A stretch of DNA of 64,000 nucleotides from CAVXZE01 sp964615365 (lineage in GTDB: Bacteria; Myxococcota_A; UBA9160; UBA6930), in assembly GCA_964615365.1 (NCBI GenBank), contig CAZTOU010000002.1:154742-218741 (forward strand), read 5' to 3'. Below, one piece after another: positions 17,205-25,788 of this stretch (within the stretch, counting starts at the first letter, position 1; each line of letters begins with the position of its first letter). The notes under the pieces were generated by a model. The model saw nothing but the letters and a program-made list of their open reading frames with translations. It was not told the origin of the DNA and ran no database searches. Both the position numbers and the translations under genes were made by a program.

Positions 17205-18212
17205 CTAGGGCGTGGCGGCCGGCGGCTGCTCGGGGGAGCTGGCGGAAGTGGCGGTGACGGTGACCTCGAACTGGAGCGCCGACGCGTCGCCGTGGGAGTC
17301 CCGGACCCTGACCTCGATCTGGTGAACGCCCGCCTGGCTCGCCTTCGGACGCCAACTCGCCACCCCCAGGATCGGATCGATGCGCATCCCCTCGGGCGCC
17401 TCGGCGAGCTCGAAGCGCAGATTGCGATCGCCGTCGGGGTCCTTCGCCGCGAAGGCGTAGCGGAACTCGCCGTCCTGACTCTCGAGCCTGGGGAGCTTCT
17501 CGATCAGGGGAGCCGAATTGCCGATCGTGATCTCCCGGCTCAACTCGGCTCGAGCGGTATCGGTTCCGTCCGAGGCGACCACGCGCACCCTCACCTTGTC
17601 GCCGCGGTCGAGCCCGCGCGTAGAGAACTCTCTCCGGCTCTTCCCGGTCTCTTTTCCGTTCACCAGCCAGGCGCACTCGAAGCGGACCGGGTCCTCGTCC
17701 GGGTCGGATGCATCGGGGCTGGCGAGGAGTTCGTCACCGGGCCGCACCGCCTCCAGCGGCTCCAGGAGCACGCTCTTGAGCTGCGGCGGCCGGTTGCCGA
17801 TCCGCGTGCGCGCGCGCACCGGCTCGCTCTCGAGGCGTCCGTCGGAGGCGACCACCGTCACCTCGACGCGATCGTCCTTCCGGACGTCGTCGAGCTTCAA
17901 CCTCGGACGGGGGCCGGTCGCGACGCTCTCTCCGTTGATCTCCCATTCGAAGGTCAGGCGATACGGATCCCCGTCCGGGTCCCACGCCTCGGCGTTCACC
18001 TCGAGGGAGGTTCCCGGGAGCGGATCGCGCAGGCTCAACACCACCGATTCCACCACCGGCGCGGCGTTCTCTGCGTGCTCCTCGACCGGCGGGGGAGCCC
18101 CCATGGCCGTTCCGGACGGCTGCGGTTCGTCGTCCCCTCCCCCGCAGGCCAGGGCGAGGCCCAGCAGCGGAGCCGTCCACCAGATGCGGAGCCCGTGATC
18201 CTTCCTTCGCAT
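17205..18212 (-). CDS. Lipoprotein with tandem Ig-like/cadherin-like domains
   Basis: 335 residues from ATG 18212 (GGGGGAGCG upstream). A lipobox LALAC places the acylated Cys at residue 23. A short disordered stretch is followed by three or four ~85-residue beta-sandwich repeats with shared marks: NAAPVVESVVL/NRPPQLKSVLL/NSAPLIEKLP strand starts, DPDGDPYR/DPDEDPVR/DPDGDRNL loops, and VVASDG strand ends. The last unit resembles putative-Ig domains (YAFAAKDPDGDR, PEGMRIDPILGVASWRP). It lies between pilX and pilY1, so a surface or periplasmic role in pilus assembly or adhesion is likely but not shown. Confidence 0.8.
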   Translation of the reverse strand: MRRKDHGLRIWWTAPLLGLALACGGGDDEPQPSGTAMGAPPPVEEHAENAAPVVESVVLSLRDPLPGTSLEVNAEAWDPDGDPYRLTFEWEINGESVATGPRPRLKLDDVRKDDRVEVTVVASDGRLESEPVRARTRIGNRPPQLKSVLLEPLEAVRPGDELLASPDASDPDEDPVRFECAWLVNGKETGKSRREFSTRGLDRGDKVRVRVVASDGTDTARAELSREITIGNSAPLIEKLPRLESQDGEFRYAFAAKDPDGDRNLRFELAEAPEGMRIDPILGVASWRPKASQAGVHQIEVRVRDSHGDASALQFEVTVTATSASSPEQPPAATP

Positions 18213-18249
18213 CGCTCCCCCCCCTCGGATGCCGCTCGCGGCGCGTTCG

Positions 18250-18738
18250 CTAGTAGCCCTGGTCCAGGACCTTGGTCTCCACCACCTCGATCCGCGCGGT
18301 CGAGCCGTTGGGGCTCTGTCCCTGCACGTTGATCTGCCAGAGCGTATAGACGAATGACTGGCCTCCGACGTCGACACCCATCCCTCCGGCCGGCCCGCCC
18401 TCCCCGATCCATCGGATCGGGTTGGCCACGGACGGATCGCCCGAGCAGCTGGGCAGGGCGGGCTCGCGGTCGTAGAGACCCGAGTCGCCGAGCGTGCTCG
18501 TGGGCAGGCTCGGCAGGTCCGAGCGGGAGCCCACGTCCCTGAGCAGGCTCCGCCCCCTGGCGGCGCCCGCCTCGGCGGCGTAGAAGGCGGTGTTGGAGTG
18601 ATTCTGGAAGCCGGCGACCTGTCGGTCCACCAGCACCGTGTTGAACGCCATGATTCCCATCGCGCCCATCAGCGCCAGGATCAGGACCGCGACGAAGAGC
18701 GCCGCCCCTTCCTGGTGAGATCGGTTTCTCGCCTTCAT
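18250..18738 (-). CDS. pilX: PilX-type minor pilin
   Basis: 162 residues from ATG 18738, which has GGGAG upstream. The N-terminus has the PilX_N pattern: a short basic leader, EGAALFVAVLILALMGAMGI membrane helix, then a charged helix (VLVDRQVAGFQNHSNTAFYAAEAG) typical of PilX/GspK-like minor pilins. The canonical GFTLIE is absent, as is usual in PilX. It follows pilW by 10 nt. Minor pilins V, W, X and FimT form the tip primer with PilY1. Confidence 0.82.
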   Translation of the reverse strand: MKARNRSHQEGAALFVAVLILALMGAMGIMAFNTVLVDRQVAGFQNHSNTAFYAAEAGAARGRSLLRDVGSRSDLPSLPTSTLGDSGLYDREPALPSCSGDPSVANPIRWIGEGGPAGGMGVDVGGQSFVYTLWQINVQGQSPNGSTARIEVVETKVLDQGY

Positions 18739-18748
18739 TGCTGGCTCC

Positions 18749-19789
18749 CTAGTAGGAGGGATCCGGCGGCCGCGCGCCGACATTCCGGGGCCGAACCGTC
18801 GTGGTGTGCACTCGCCGCCGAAATCCGTCGAAGCCGGCTACGGCGGCGCGGTTTTCGACCCGCTGCCACTGACCCTGAGCCATTGCCGGATTCAGGAGGA
18901 CGCTGGGATCCTGGGCGCGGGTCCGTACCACGATGCTCACGCGGATCTCCTTCAGCTCGGAGCCGTCCCAGTCTCTCGATCGATAGAGAGGTCCAAGCTC
19001 CGATCCCGGGTTTTCCACGAAACCGGGGTCCTCATCGCCGTCTTCATCGTCGTCGAAGAAGAATGCGACCTGCAGATCCTCGACGTCGTTGGCGAGCACC
19101 ATTCCGTCGCGCAGCAGCTGGTTGTTCACCACCGTGTAGACGTGGGCGGGAACCACGCGGAGCTCCGTGGTGCCCACACCGTTGAGCGGGCTTCCGGCGG
19201 GTGCGGCTCCGTTCGAGGTGAAGTCCACCCGGATCGTGTTGCTGCCGGCACTGACGTTGTTGACGATTCCGCAGGAGGAGCCCCGGCTCGGAGCCAGGCG
19301 GTCGGCCACGATCACCCCCCCCTGGCGGAATGGGGTCACGCTCTCCAGGAAGTCGCTATCGGCGACGCCGTCACCATCGACGTCGTAGTAGTAGGTATCG
19401 TCGACCTTCCTGTCGTCGAGGGTGAGGTTCTCGTTTCCGCCGGTTCCGCTGAAGCCACCGGAGGCGATCGACGCACCGATCCCGAGCAGGTTCTGATCGC
19501 TGGGATCGATCGCATCGGCGTCGGTCACGAAGAGGACGTCGGAGCCGTTCGTCAGGTCCACCGCGCAGACGGCGGCGCCCTCCGGCACCATGAGGCCGGT
19601 CACGCGCAGCTCCCGCTCCAGCAACTCGCCGATCGCCCGCAGGTTCTGCTGCGCCTCGGTGACCTGATCGACGACCGTGTAGGCGCGGCCCTGGCGGGTG
19701 AGCATCTCGGTGAGGTACGCCACCACCACCAGCAGGACCGCCATCGCGATCATGAGTTCGATGATTGTGAAGCCGCCTCGTCGTCTCAT
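18749..19789 (-). CDS. pilW: PilW-type minor pilin
   Basis: 346 residues with a six-residue leader and class III prepilin site G6|F7TIIE11 (Glu at +5), then the hydrophobic helix LMIAMAVLLVVVAYLTEML. The long C-terminal domain (VTEAQQNLRAIGELLERELRVTG, later FFFDDDEDGDEDPG) fits PilW, the largest minor pilin, and includes an acidic loop that might bind calcium. It overlaps pilV by 4 nt. Processing by PilD, not encoded here, is expected. Confidence 0.9.
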   Translation of the reverse strand: MRRRGGFTIIELMIAMAVLLVVVAYLTEMLTRQGRAYTVVDQVTEAQQNLRAIGELLERELRVTGLMVPEGAAVCAVDLTNGSDVLFVTDADAIDPSDQNLLGIGASIASGGFSGTGGNENLTLDDRKVDDTYYYDVDGDGVADSDFLESVTPFRQGGVIVADRLAPSRGSSCGIVNNVSAGSNTIRVDFTSNGAAPAGSPLNGVGTTELRVVPAHVYTVVNNQLLRDGMVLANDVEDLQVAFFFDDDEDGDEDPGFVENPGSELGPLYRSRDWDGSELKEIRVSIVVRTRAQDPSVLLNPAMAQGQWQRVENRAAVAGFDGFRRRVHTTTVRPRNVGARPPDPSY

Positions 19790-20280
19790 GGCGTTACCAC
19801 CGGATCGTTGTGGCGGATGGTGGACATGGCGTAGCGACGCGGGGGAGCTCCGGGGGGCGCGTTCGTCTCCGTCCAGGTGACCCGAACGTCGACGAAACGA
19901 AGCTCCGAGTTGGGGGGACCGGCGTTGACTCGGTAGGCCACGTTGTAGGTCATCTCATTGTGCGTGCCGGTCGCGGACTCCACCTGGGCGATCTCGGGAG
20001 CGCCGGATCCCAGGTAGTCGACCGTCCAGCCGGTGGGCTGGACTGCCGCGTCCGTCCAGTCGAGCCGGTGGATGTACTCCATCTGGAGCCGGCCCATCTG
20101 CGCGGCCTGGGTGGTGTGCCGTCCGTATTTTCCGCCGCGCATGGCGGAGACCTGCATCGCCAGCATCGCGAGCAGGCCGACCGCCAGGATCCCGAGGGCG
20201 ATCATGACCTCGAGAAGCGTCATCCCGCCGGAGCGGCGCTTCCCCCTCTTGCAGGCAGTGACATCCATCAGTTCGTCCAT
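19786..20280 (-). CDS. pilV: PilV-type minor pilin
   Basis: 164 residues. The leader ends at G19|M20TLLE24, again with Glu at +5, then VMIALGILAVGLLAMLAMQV. The rest has the GspI/PilV pattern (GRLQMEYIHRLDW, YNVAYRVNAGPPNSELRFVDVRVTW). The start overlaps the fimT 3' end by 13 nt; ATG at codon 5 is an alternative start. Confidence 0.88.
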   Translation of the reverse strand: MDELMDVTACKRGKRRSGGMTLLEVMIALGILAVGLLAMLAMQVSAMRGGKYGRHTTQAAQMGRLQMEYIHRLDWTDAAVQPTGWTVDYLGSGAPEIAQVESATGTHNEMTYNVAYRVNAGPPNSELRFVDVRVTWTETNAPPGAPPRRYAMSTIRHNDPVVTP

Positions 20281-20963
20281 CCTCCGGTGGACCGTTCGAA
20301 GCCGGCCACCTGGGCGCCACCCAGCGGTGTGAGCACGACCGCGTAGTCGCGGTTCGCGTTGGTGACGTAGACGCCACCCGCACCCGAGCCGACCTCACCG
20401 GCCACGCAGCCGTTGGAGACGCCGACCGGAATTCCGTCGGGGCGGAACATCACCCAGCGTGTCTGGTTGCCGTTCCGGTCGGTGAAGGTCGAGCCCGTGG
20501 TGGGATCGCCCCCGCCGGTGTCCGAGGGCGACTGAATCCCCCCCGCGAAGGTCATCCCCCAGTTGACGTTGTTCATGACCCCCGGCCGGGTGAAGACCGG
20601 CTCGGTGATGACCCGCTCCGTCGCTCCGATGCAGCAGTTGGCGCCTGGGCTCCCCGGCGCGCCGTCGTCCAGGATGAGCATCGGGACCGCCTGGCCCTGG
20701 GCATCCTGCAGGGGATTCCCACAGATGTCCGTCCCCGCGGCGAGGGAGAGGTAGACGATGTGGTTGTTGCCCGTGGCGATGGCCTGGGAGCGCGCCGTCT
20801 GCATCATGTTCGCGCTGGCACGGGTCACGTCGCGAAGCCGCTGGTCCACCTGGAACTGCTGCCAGCTCGGCAGCGCCATGGCCGCGACGATCCCGATGAT
20901 CGCCAGCGCGATCATCAGCTCGATGATGGTGAAGCCGCCGCTCTTTCTGCGAATCCCGCTCAT
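20268..20963 (-). CDS. fimT: FimT/GspH-type minor pilin
   Basis: 231 residues from ATG 20963 (GGAGG, 5-nt spacing), chosen over a longer frame. The prepilin site is G10|F11TIIE15, followed by LMIALAIIGIVAAMALPSWQ. The GspH-like body has RDVTRASANMMQTARSQAIATGN and ends in a typical RWVMFRPDGIPVG strand. Paired Cys (NCCIG) is unusual. It is the first gene of the minor pilin set, 49 bp after a sigma-54 promoter. Confidence 0.88.
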   Translation of the reverse strand: MSGIRRKSGGFTIIELMIALAIIGIVAAMALPSWQQFQVDQRLRDVTRASANMMQTARSQAIATGNNHIVYLSLAAGTDICGNPLQDAQGQAVPMLILDDGAPGSPGANCCIGATERVITEPVFTRPGVMNNVNWGMTFAGGIQSPSDTGGGDPTTGSTFTDRNGNQTRWVMFRPDGIPVGVSNGCVAGEVGSGAGGVYVTNANRDYAVVLTPLGGAQVAGFERSTGGWTN

Positions 20964-21011
20964 CGACGCCTCCGCGCGCAGGTCCCGGACCGTTGATCCC
21001 ACCAAGCCTCA

Positions 21012-21026
21012 GCAAGCCACGTGCCA
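21012..21026 (-). promoter_or_regulatory. Sigma-54 (-24/-12) promoter for the minor pilin operon
   Basis: On the minus strand TGGCACGTGGCTTGC matches TGGCAC-N5-TTGC exactly. The predicted start is ~21000, 37 nt before fimT. This is the second exact match in the pilus region. Confidence 0.88.
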
Positions 21027-21118
21027 TCGCCTGGAATCGGAAAAACCACCGGTATCCTTGAGCTTGACCCACCGCTCCCGCTCTCCGACGCCTTCTTTCC
21101 GCCCCTCCGGGCCGCAAT

Positions 21119-21147
21119 CGGCTGCGCAGTGCGCAACGGATTGCGGG
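21119..21147. repeat. 29-bp dyad element, copy 2, upstream of the fimT sigma-54 promoter
   Basis: Second copy of the element at 17176 (three substitutions). The dyad TGCGC-AGT-GCGCA is kept. It lies about -119 to -147 from the predicted fimT transcription start and 12 nt after the stop of the histidine kinase gene. Confidence 0.65.
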
Positions 21148-21159
21148 GTGCCGCCCGAT

Positions 21160-22668
21160 CTAGGTCTCTCCGGCTCCACCTCGCGTGTGCGGGTCTTCTC
21201 CGCTCTCCACCGCCACCCGGAGCCGCAGCGCAAAGGCGGTGCGGGCTCCCTCGGGCGGAGCCACCAGCTCGAGCTGCCCGTCGAGCTCTTCGGCGAGACG
21301 CACCGCGTTGGCCAGGCCGAGGCCGGTTCCCTCTCCGGGCGGCTTGGAGGTGAAGAAGGGGTCGAAGACTCGCTCGCGATCCGCCTCCGGGATGCCGCAG
21401 CCGTTGTCCGCGACCACGCACTCGACCGCGTCCGGTGTCCGGCGGTGGAGCGCGCTTCCATCGACGTCCCCCGCGCGAATCTGGAGCACCGTGGCGCGAA
21501 CCCACAGCGTCACCCGGGGCTCCGGAGCTTCGGCGACCGCGTCGGCGGCGTTCAGGACCAGGTTGAGCAGGATCTGCATCACCGCGCTCGAGTCCGCCAG
21601 GACCGGGGGCTTTGGGCCTTCAGGGCGAACCTTGAAGCAGATCCCGTCGTACCGCCGCTGTGCGGAGACCAGGGCGACGGTCTCTTCCGCCAGGCTCGCG
21701 AGGTCCAGCCTGGTCGGCGTCGAACGCGGAGGGCGAGAGAAGTCCAGGATCTGGCGTAGGATCGCGCGCACCCGCTGCCCCTCGCGGCCCGCCCGCTGCA
21801 GGTGATCGCGGGTCGCGTCGGAAATCCCCGGATCGCGCGAAGCCAGATCGAGGAAGGCGAGTATCGAGCCGATCGGATTCCCGACCTCGTGGGCCACTCC
21901 GGCCGCGAGTCGGCCGACGGCCGCCAGGCGCTCCGCCCGATCCAGGCCCGCCCGAGCCCGTCGCAGGTCGCGGTTGGCGGCCCGGAGCTCCACCACCGCC
22001 TTCTCGAGGGCCCCGGTGCGGACCTCCAGGGAGTCGGTCATCTCGTTGAACGAGCGACCCAGCTCGGCGGCCTCTCGCGCCCCCGCCACGGGGACCCGGG
22101 TCGCGAGCTCCCCGCCGGCGACCTCCCGGGCCGCCCCGGAGAGTCTCTGGAGCGGCACCACGATGCGCCGGCGCAGCAGGAGGGCTCCGAAGGCGGTGAA
22201 GACCAGGACGTCGGCGACCACCATCGCCGCAACCACGGCCAGCGGTACCGCGCGAAGGCGGTACGACACGTGGCGGGGAAGCCGCCCGGTCACCACCGTG
22301 CCGGTTTCGTCCAGAGGAGCGGCGAAGCGAATCTCGTCCCAGATGCTTCCCGGCAGGAGCAGCGGCTCTCCCCGCTCCCGAACGCGGTCCGCGAGCTCTC
22401 GTGTCTCGGCGTCGATCACCCCGGCGCCGAGCCCGCGGGGCTTGACGCGCCCGTCGCCGGTCACCGTCCACCACTCGGTGCCCGGGTACAGGGAATCCGT
22501 GAGGATTCGGGGAGAGCGAGCCTCGGCGAGGAGCGAGCGACCGAGGATCGCGCGCAGCCCCGCCTCCTGGTGGGCCGCGAAGACCGCGGTCAGGACCAGC
22601 GTCGCCAGGCCCATCACCATCGCGAGGCCGAGGAGAACTTCGGTCTGGACCCCCGCGCGCCGCTTCAC
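21160..22668 (-). CDS. Membrane sensor histidine kinase downstream of pilR
   Basis: 502 residues from GTG 22668. TM1 (~9-31, VLLGLAMVMGLATLVLTAVFA), a ~110-residue periplasmic region, TM2 (~143-165, AVVAAMVVADVLVFTAFGALL), HAMP (~166-220), a coiled coil, HisKA with the phospho-His in AHEVGNPIG (~260), and a HATPase domain with N box (NLVLNAADA), G1 (DNGCGIPE), F and G2 (GTGLGL). It starts 5 nt after the pilR stop, so it is co-transcribed with pilS-pilR. This extra kinase may feed PilR or another regulator; its own partner is not obvious. Confidence 0.88.
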   Translation of the reverse strand: MKRRAGVQTEVLLGLAMVMGLATLVLTAVFAAHQEAGLRAILGRSLLAEARSPRILTDSLYPGTEWWTVTGDGRVKPRGLGAGVIDAETRELADRVRERGEPLLLPGSIWDEIRFAAPLDETGTVVTGRLPRHVSYRLRAVPLAVVAAMVVADVLVFTAFGALLLRRRIVVPLQRLSGAAREVAGGELATRVPVAGAREAAELGRSFNEMTDSLEVRTGALEKAVVELRAANRDLRRARAGLDRAERLAAVGRLAAGVAHEVGNPIGSILAFLDLASRDPGISDATRDHLQRAGREGQRVRAILRQILDFSRPPRSTPTRLDLASLAEETVALVSAQRRYDGICFKVRPEGPKPPVLADSSAVMQILLNLVLNAADAVAEAPEPRVTLWVRATVLQIRAGDVDGSALHRRTPDAVECVVADNGCGIPEADRERVFDPFFTSKPPGEGTGLGLANAVRLAEELDGQLELVAPPEGARTAFALRLRVAVESGEDPHTRGGAGET

Positions 22669-22673
22669 GTCGT

Positions 22674-24068
22674 CTAGCCGTCGCCGCTGGCGGGATCATC
22701 GTCTAGGCCGAGCTTCTCGAACCGGTAGCGGAAGGACCGGAAGGAAACGCCCAGCAGCGCGGCGGCCTTCTTCTTGACTCCACCGCTTTGCTCGAGCGCC
22801 TCGACCAGAAGACCGCGCTCGAAGTCGTTGACCATCTCTTCGAGATTCCCACCCTCGGGAGGCAACCGGCTCTGGGTCTCGCTCTTCTTGGGATCGAGGA
22901 TGGTCGGCGGGAGCACCTCGAGGCTGATCACATTGTCGCGACACAGCGCCACCGCTCGTTCCACCATGTTCTCGAGCTCCCGCACGTTTCCGGGAAAGTC
23001 GTAGACGAGAATGCGCTCCGTGGCGGCGTCGGAGATGCCGTGCACCTCCTTGCCAGCGTCCGCGGCGTACTTCTCGATGAAGTGTTGGATCAGAAGCGGG
23101 GCGTCTTCCATCCGCTCACGAAGCGGCGGCAGCGCGATCTGGATCACGTTGAGCCGGTAGTAGAGGTCCTCCCGAAAACGCCCGGAGGCGATTTCCTCTT
23201 CCAGCTTGCGATTGCTCGCGGACAGGATCCGCACGTCGACCCGATGGTCACTGGTTCCGCCGACCCGTCGGACCGTCTTGTCCTGGATCACCCGGAGCAG
23301 CTTCACCTGGAGCGCCTGGGGAAGCTCCCCCACCTCGTCGAGGAAGAGGGTCCCCTTGTCGGCCATCTCGAAGAGACCGGTCTTGTTCTGGACGGCGCCC
23401 GTGAACGCCCCCCTCACGTGACCGAACAGCTCGGACTCGAGCAGGTTCTCCGGGATCGCCCCGCAGTTCACGGCGATGAAGGGCTGATCCCGCCGCTCGC
23501 TCTGGTCATGGATGGCGCGTGCCACCAGCTCCTTGCCGGTCCCGCTGTCCCCGCTGATCAGCACGTTCGTCTTGGTACCGGCCACCTGGCCGATCAGCTC
23601 GTAGACGGTCTGCATCGCGGCGCTGGTGCCCACCAGCTCACGCCTCTTGAGCTGGGTTCGCAACTCGGTCCGGAGCCTCCGGTTCTCGAGGGTGAGCAGC
23701 TTCTTCTCGAGGGCCTTCTCCACCACCAGGCGCAGCTCGTCCACCTTGAAGGGCTTGGTGACGTAGTCGTAGGCCCCCTGCTTCATGGCGGCGATCGCCG
23801 TCTCGGTGGTGGCGAAGGCGGTGATCATGATGACGACCGTCTCGGGGGACATCTCCTTCACCGCCTGGAGCAGGTCGAGGCCGGTGCGGTCGGGCATCTT
23901 GACGTCGCTGATCACCACGTCGAAATCGTCGAACTCGACGGCGACCAGGGCGCTGTCGACGTCGCCCGTGGTCACCACGTCGAAGCCTTCGCGGCGGAAG
24001 AAGATCTCCAGGAACTCCTGCATGCTCTGCTCGTCGTCGACGACGAGAATGCGCGCCTGCTCGCTCAC
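22674..24068 (-). CDS. pilR: Sigma-54 response regulator PilR
   Basis: 464 residues from GTG 24068, which overlaps the pilS stop by 4 nt (GTGA). Receiver ~5-118 (ILVVDDEQSMQEF, phospho-Asp in VVISDVKMPDRTG, YVTKPFKVDE); AAA+ ~140-370 (GDSGTGKE, SELFGHVRGAFTGA, GTLFLDEVGELP); C-terminal Fis-type HTH (GGVKKKAAALLGVSFRSFRYR). Known PilR proteins activate pilin promoters with sigma-54; two exact sigma-54 promoters lie within 7 kb downstream. Clear one-to-one pairing with PilS by position. Confidence 0.93.
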   Translation of the reverse strand: MSEQARILVVDDEQSMQEFLEIFFRREGFDVVTTGDVDSALVAVEFDDFDVVISDVKMPDRTGLDLLQAVKEMSPETVVIMITAFATTETAIAAMKQGAYDYVTKPFKVDELRLVVEKALEKKLLTLENRRLRTELRTQLKRRELVGTSAAMQTVYELIGQVAGTKTNVLISGDSGTGKELVARAIHDQSERRDQPFIAVNCGAIPENLLESELFGHVRGAFTGAVQNKTGLFEMADKGTLFLDEVGELPQALQVKLLRVIQDKTVRRVGGTSDHRVDVRILSASNRKLEEEIASGRFREDLYYRLNVIQIALPPLRERMEDAPLLIQHFIEKYAADAGKEVHGISDAATERILVYDFPGNVRELENMVERAVALCRDNVISLEVLPPTILDPKKSETQSRLPPEGGNLEEMVNDFERGLLVEALEQSGGVKKKAAALLGVSFRSFRYRFEKLGLDDDPASGDG

Positions 24069-25780
24069 TGGCTCTCCCCTGGCCGCGGCAACCGCACTCG
24101 GAGCACCGTCCCCTCCCCCACGTGGCTCTCCACACAGAGGCTTCCGCCGTTCGCCTCCACGATCCGATGGACCGTCGCCAGCCCGAGTCCCGACCCGTCC
24201 GTCTTGGTGGTGAAGAAGGGATCGAAGATGCGCTCCATCACCTCCGGAGCGATCCCGACACCGGTGTCCGCCACCATCACCTCCACGAAGCCACCCTCCC
24301 TCTTCGACCCGTTTCGGCCTTCGGAAGCGCCCTCTTGAGGCTCCGGGCCAGCGTCGGCTACCGAAACCCGGATGCGGCCACCCTCCGGCATCGCCTGGAC
24401 CGCATTCAGGAGCAGATTCCACAGGATCTGACGGACCTGGGTCGAATCCGCGAGGACGATCAGATTTCGCCCCACCTCGACTTCGAGGTCCACTCCCTCT
24501 GGCCGCGCCACACCGAACATCCGCACCAGCTCCTCGACCACGGCGCCCACGTCGAAGGCGGCCCGCTTCGCGGGTGCGGGTCGCGCGAACTGGAGGAACT
24601 CGGTGATGAGATCGTTGAGGCGGTCGATCTCCCGGAGGACGATGCTCATCAGACGGCGCGGCTCGGGGTCGGGGTCATCCTCCCTCATCCCGGTCTCGAG
24701 CATCTCCACCGACCCCGAGATCGCCGCGAGGGGATTCCGGATCTCGTGGGCGATGTCCGCCGCCAGCTGCCCGACCCCGGTCAGGCGCTCCGAGCGGCGA
24801 AGCTCCTGCTCCATGGCCACCACGTCCGTTACATCCTGAAAGATCACCACCCACCCGTTCGCGAGGCCCTCACCATCTCGAAGCACCGAGCTCGCCAGAC
24901 CCAGGTGCCGCTGCTGCCCATTCGCCTGCAAGAGGGGCATCCGCGCCCGAAGCCGTCCGCCTTTGGGCGTCTCCCGGCCAACGCGGAGCGTCTCCCGAAC
25001 CTGCGGAAGCACCTCTTCCAGGTCCTCGCCCAGGACGTCCGCGAGCTTGCACCCGCTGATGCGCTCCCCCTCGGGATTGAGGGAGCGGACCCGGCCCTCG
25101 GAATCGGTGGTCAGGAGACCGCTGTTCAGGCTGGCCACGGTGTGCTGGTGAAGGTGGCGCAGGCGATCCAGGTCGCTGGCGCTCTCGCTCAGGGCCTCTC
25201 CGGCGATGCGCAGCTCGCGCGAGAGCGCACTCGAAAGCAGTGCCACCAGGAGCAGGGCAGAGGTGTGCACCACCCACAACGCGAAGACCTTCTCGAAGCT
25301 CGCGATTCCCCGGAGCACCGAGGCCATCTCGATCGGCTCGGCCGAGAGCAGCACCGCGCCGTAGGCGGCGGAGGACAGGATCGCCGCACCGTACGCTCCC
25401 CGGCGGTCGAAGAGCGCTGCGCCGTAGACGGTGATCGGCAGGTAGAGGAAGCTGAAGATCGAATCGACGCCCCCGGAGAAGAAGACCAGCGAGGTGACGA
25501 TTCCGATGTCCGTGGTGAGCTGGATGGCAGCGAATCGCGCGGTCTTTCGGACGAAGCGAAAGACCCCCGCGTAGACGACCGTCGTCAGGAAGGCAAAGGC
25601 GATCGTCCCGTAGAGACCCCTCTCGACGCCCTCGGCGCCCTCACGTCCCGCTCCCAGTAACACCAGCGCGACGGCGAAGACGCCGACGGAGAGCACCAGC
25701 CGCATCGCCATGAGCCGCGCGATGCGACGGCGCGGCGTGTTCCCCGCAACCGGGCCCGCACCGTCGGATTCGGGATTCAT
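24065..25780 (-). CDS. pilS: Sensor histidine kinase PilS
   Basis: 571 residues. Six predicted transmembrane helices (~25-190) with almost no periplasmic loops, as in PilS; a PAS domain (~210-320, VASLNSGLLTTDSEGRVRSL, GWVVIFQDVTD); HisKA with phospho-His in IAHEIRNPLAAISGSVEML (~345); HATPase with NLLLNAVQAM, ADTGVGIAPEV, GSGLGLATV. An acidic/Gly insertion (PEPQEGASEGRNGSKREG) separates two HATPase strands. Known PilS senses pilin level in the inner membrane. It precedes pilR and follows pilC by 8 nt. Confidence 0.92.
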   Translation of the reverse strand: MNPESDGAGPVAGNTPRRRIARLMAMRLVLSVGVFAVALVLLGAGREGAEGVERGLYGTIAFAFLTTVVYAGVFRFVRKTARFAAIQLTTDIGIVTSLVFFSGGVDSIFSFLYLPITVYGAALFDRRGAYGAAILSSAAYGAVLLSAEPIEMASVLRGIASFEKVFALWVVHTSALLLVALLSSALSRELRIAGEALSESASDLDRLRHLHQHTVASLNSGLLTTDSEGRVRSLNPEGERISGCKLADVLGEDLEEVLPQVRETLRVGRETPKGGRLRARMPLLQANGQQRHLGLASSVLRDGEGLANGWVVIFQDVTDVVAMEQELRRSERLTGVGQLAADIAHEIRNPLAAISGSVEMLETGMREDDPDPEPRRLMSIVLREIDRLNDLITEFLQFARPAPAKRAAFDVGAVVEELVRMFGVARPEGVDLEVEVGRNLIVLADSTQVRQILWNLLLNAVQAMPEGGRIRVSVADAGPEPQEGASEGRNGSKREGGFVEVMVADTGVGIAPEVMERIFDPFFTTKTDGSGLGLATVHRIVEANGGSLCVESHVGEGTVLRVRLPRPGESQ

Positions 25781-25788
25781 GGGAGCGC

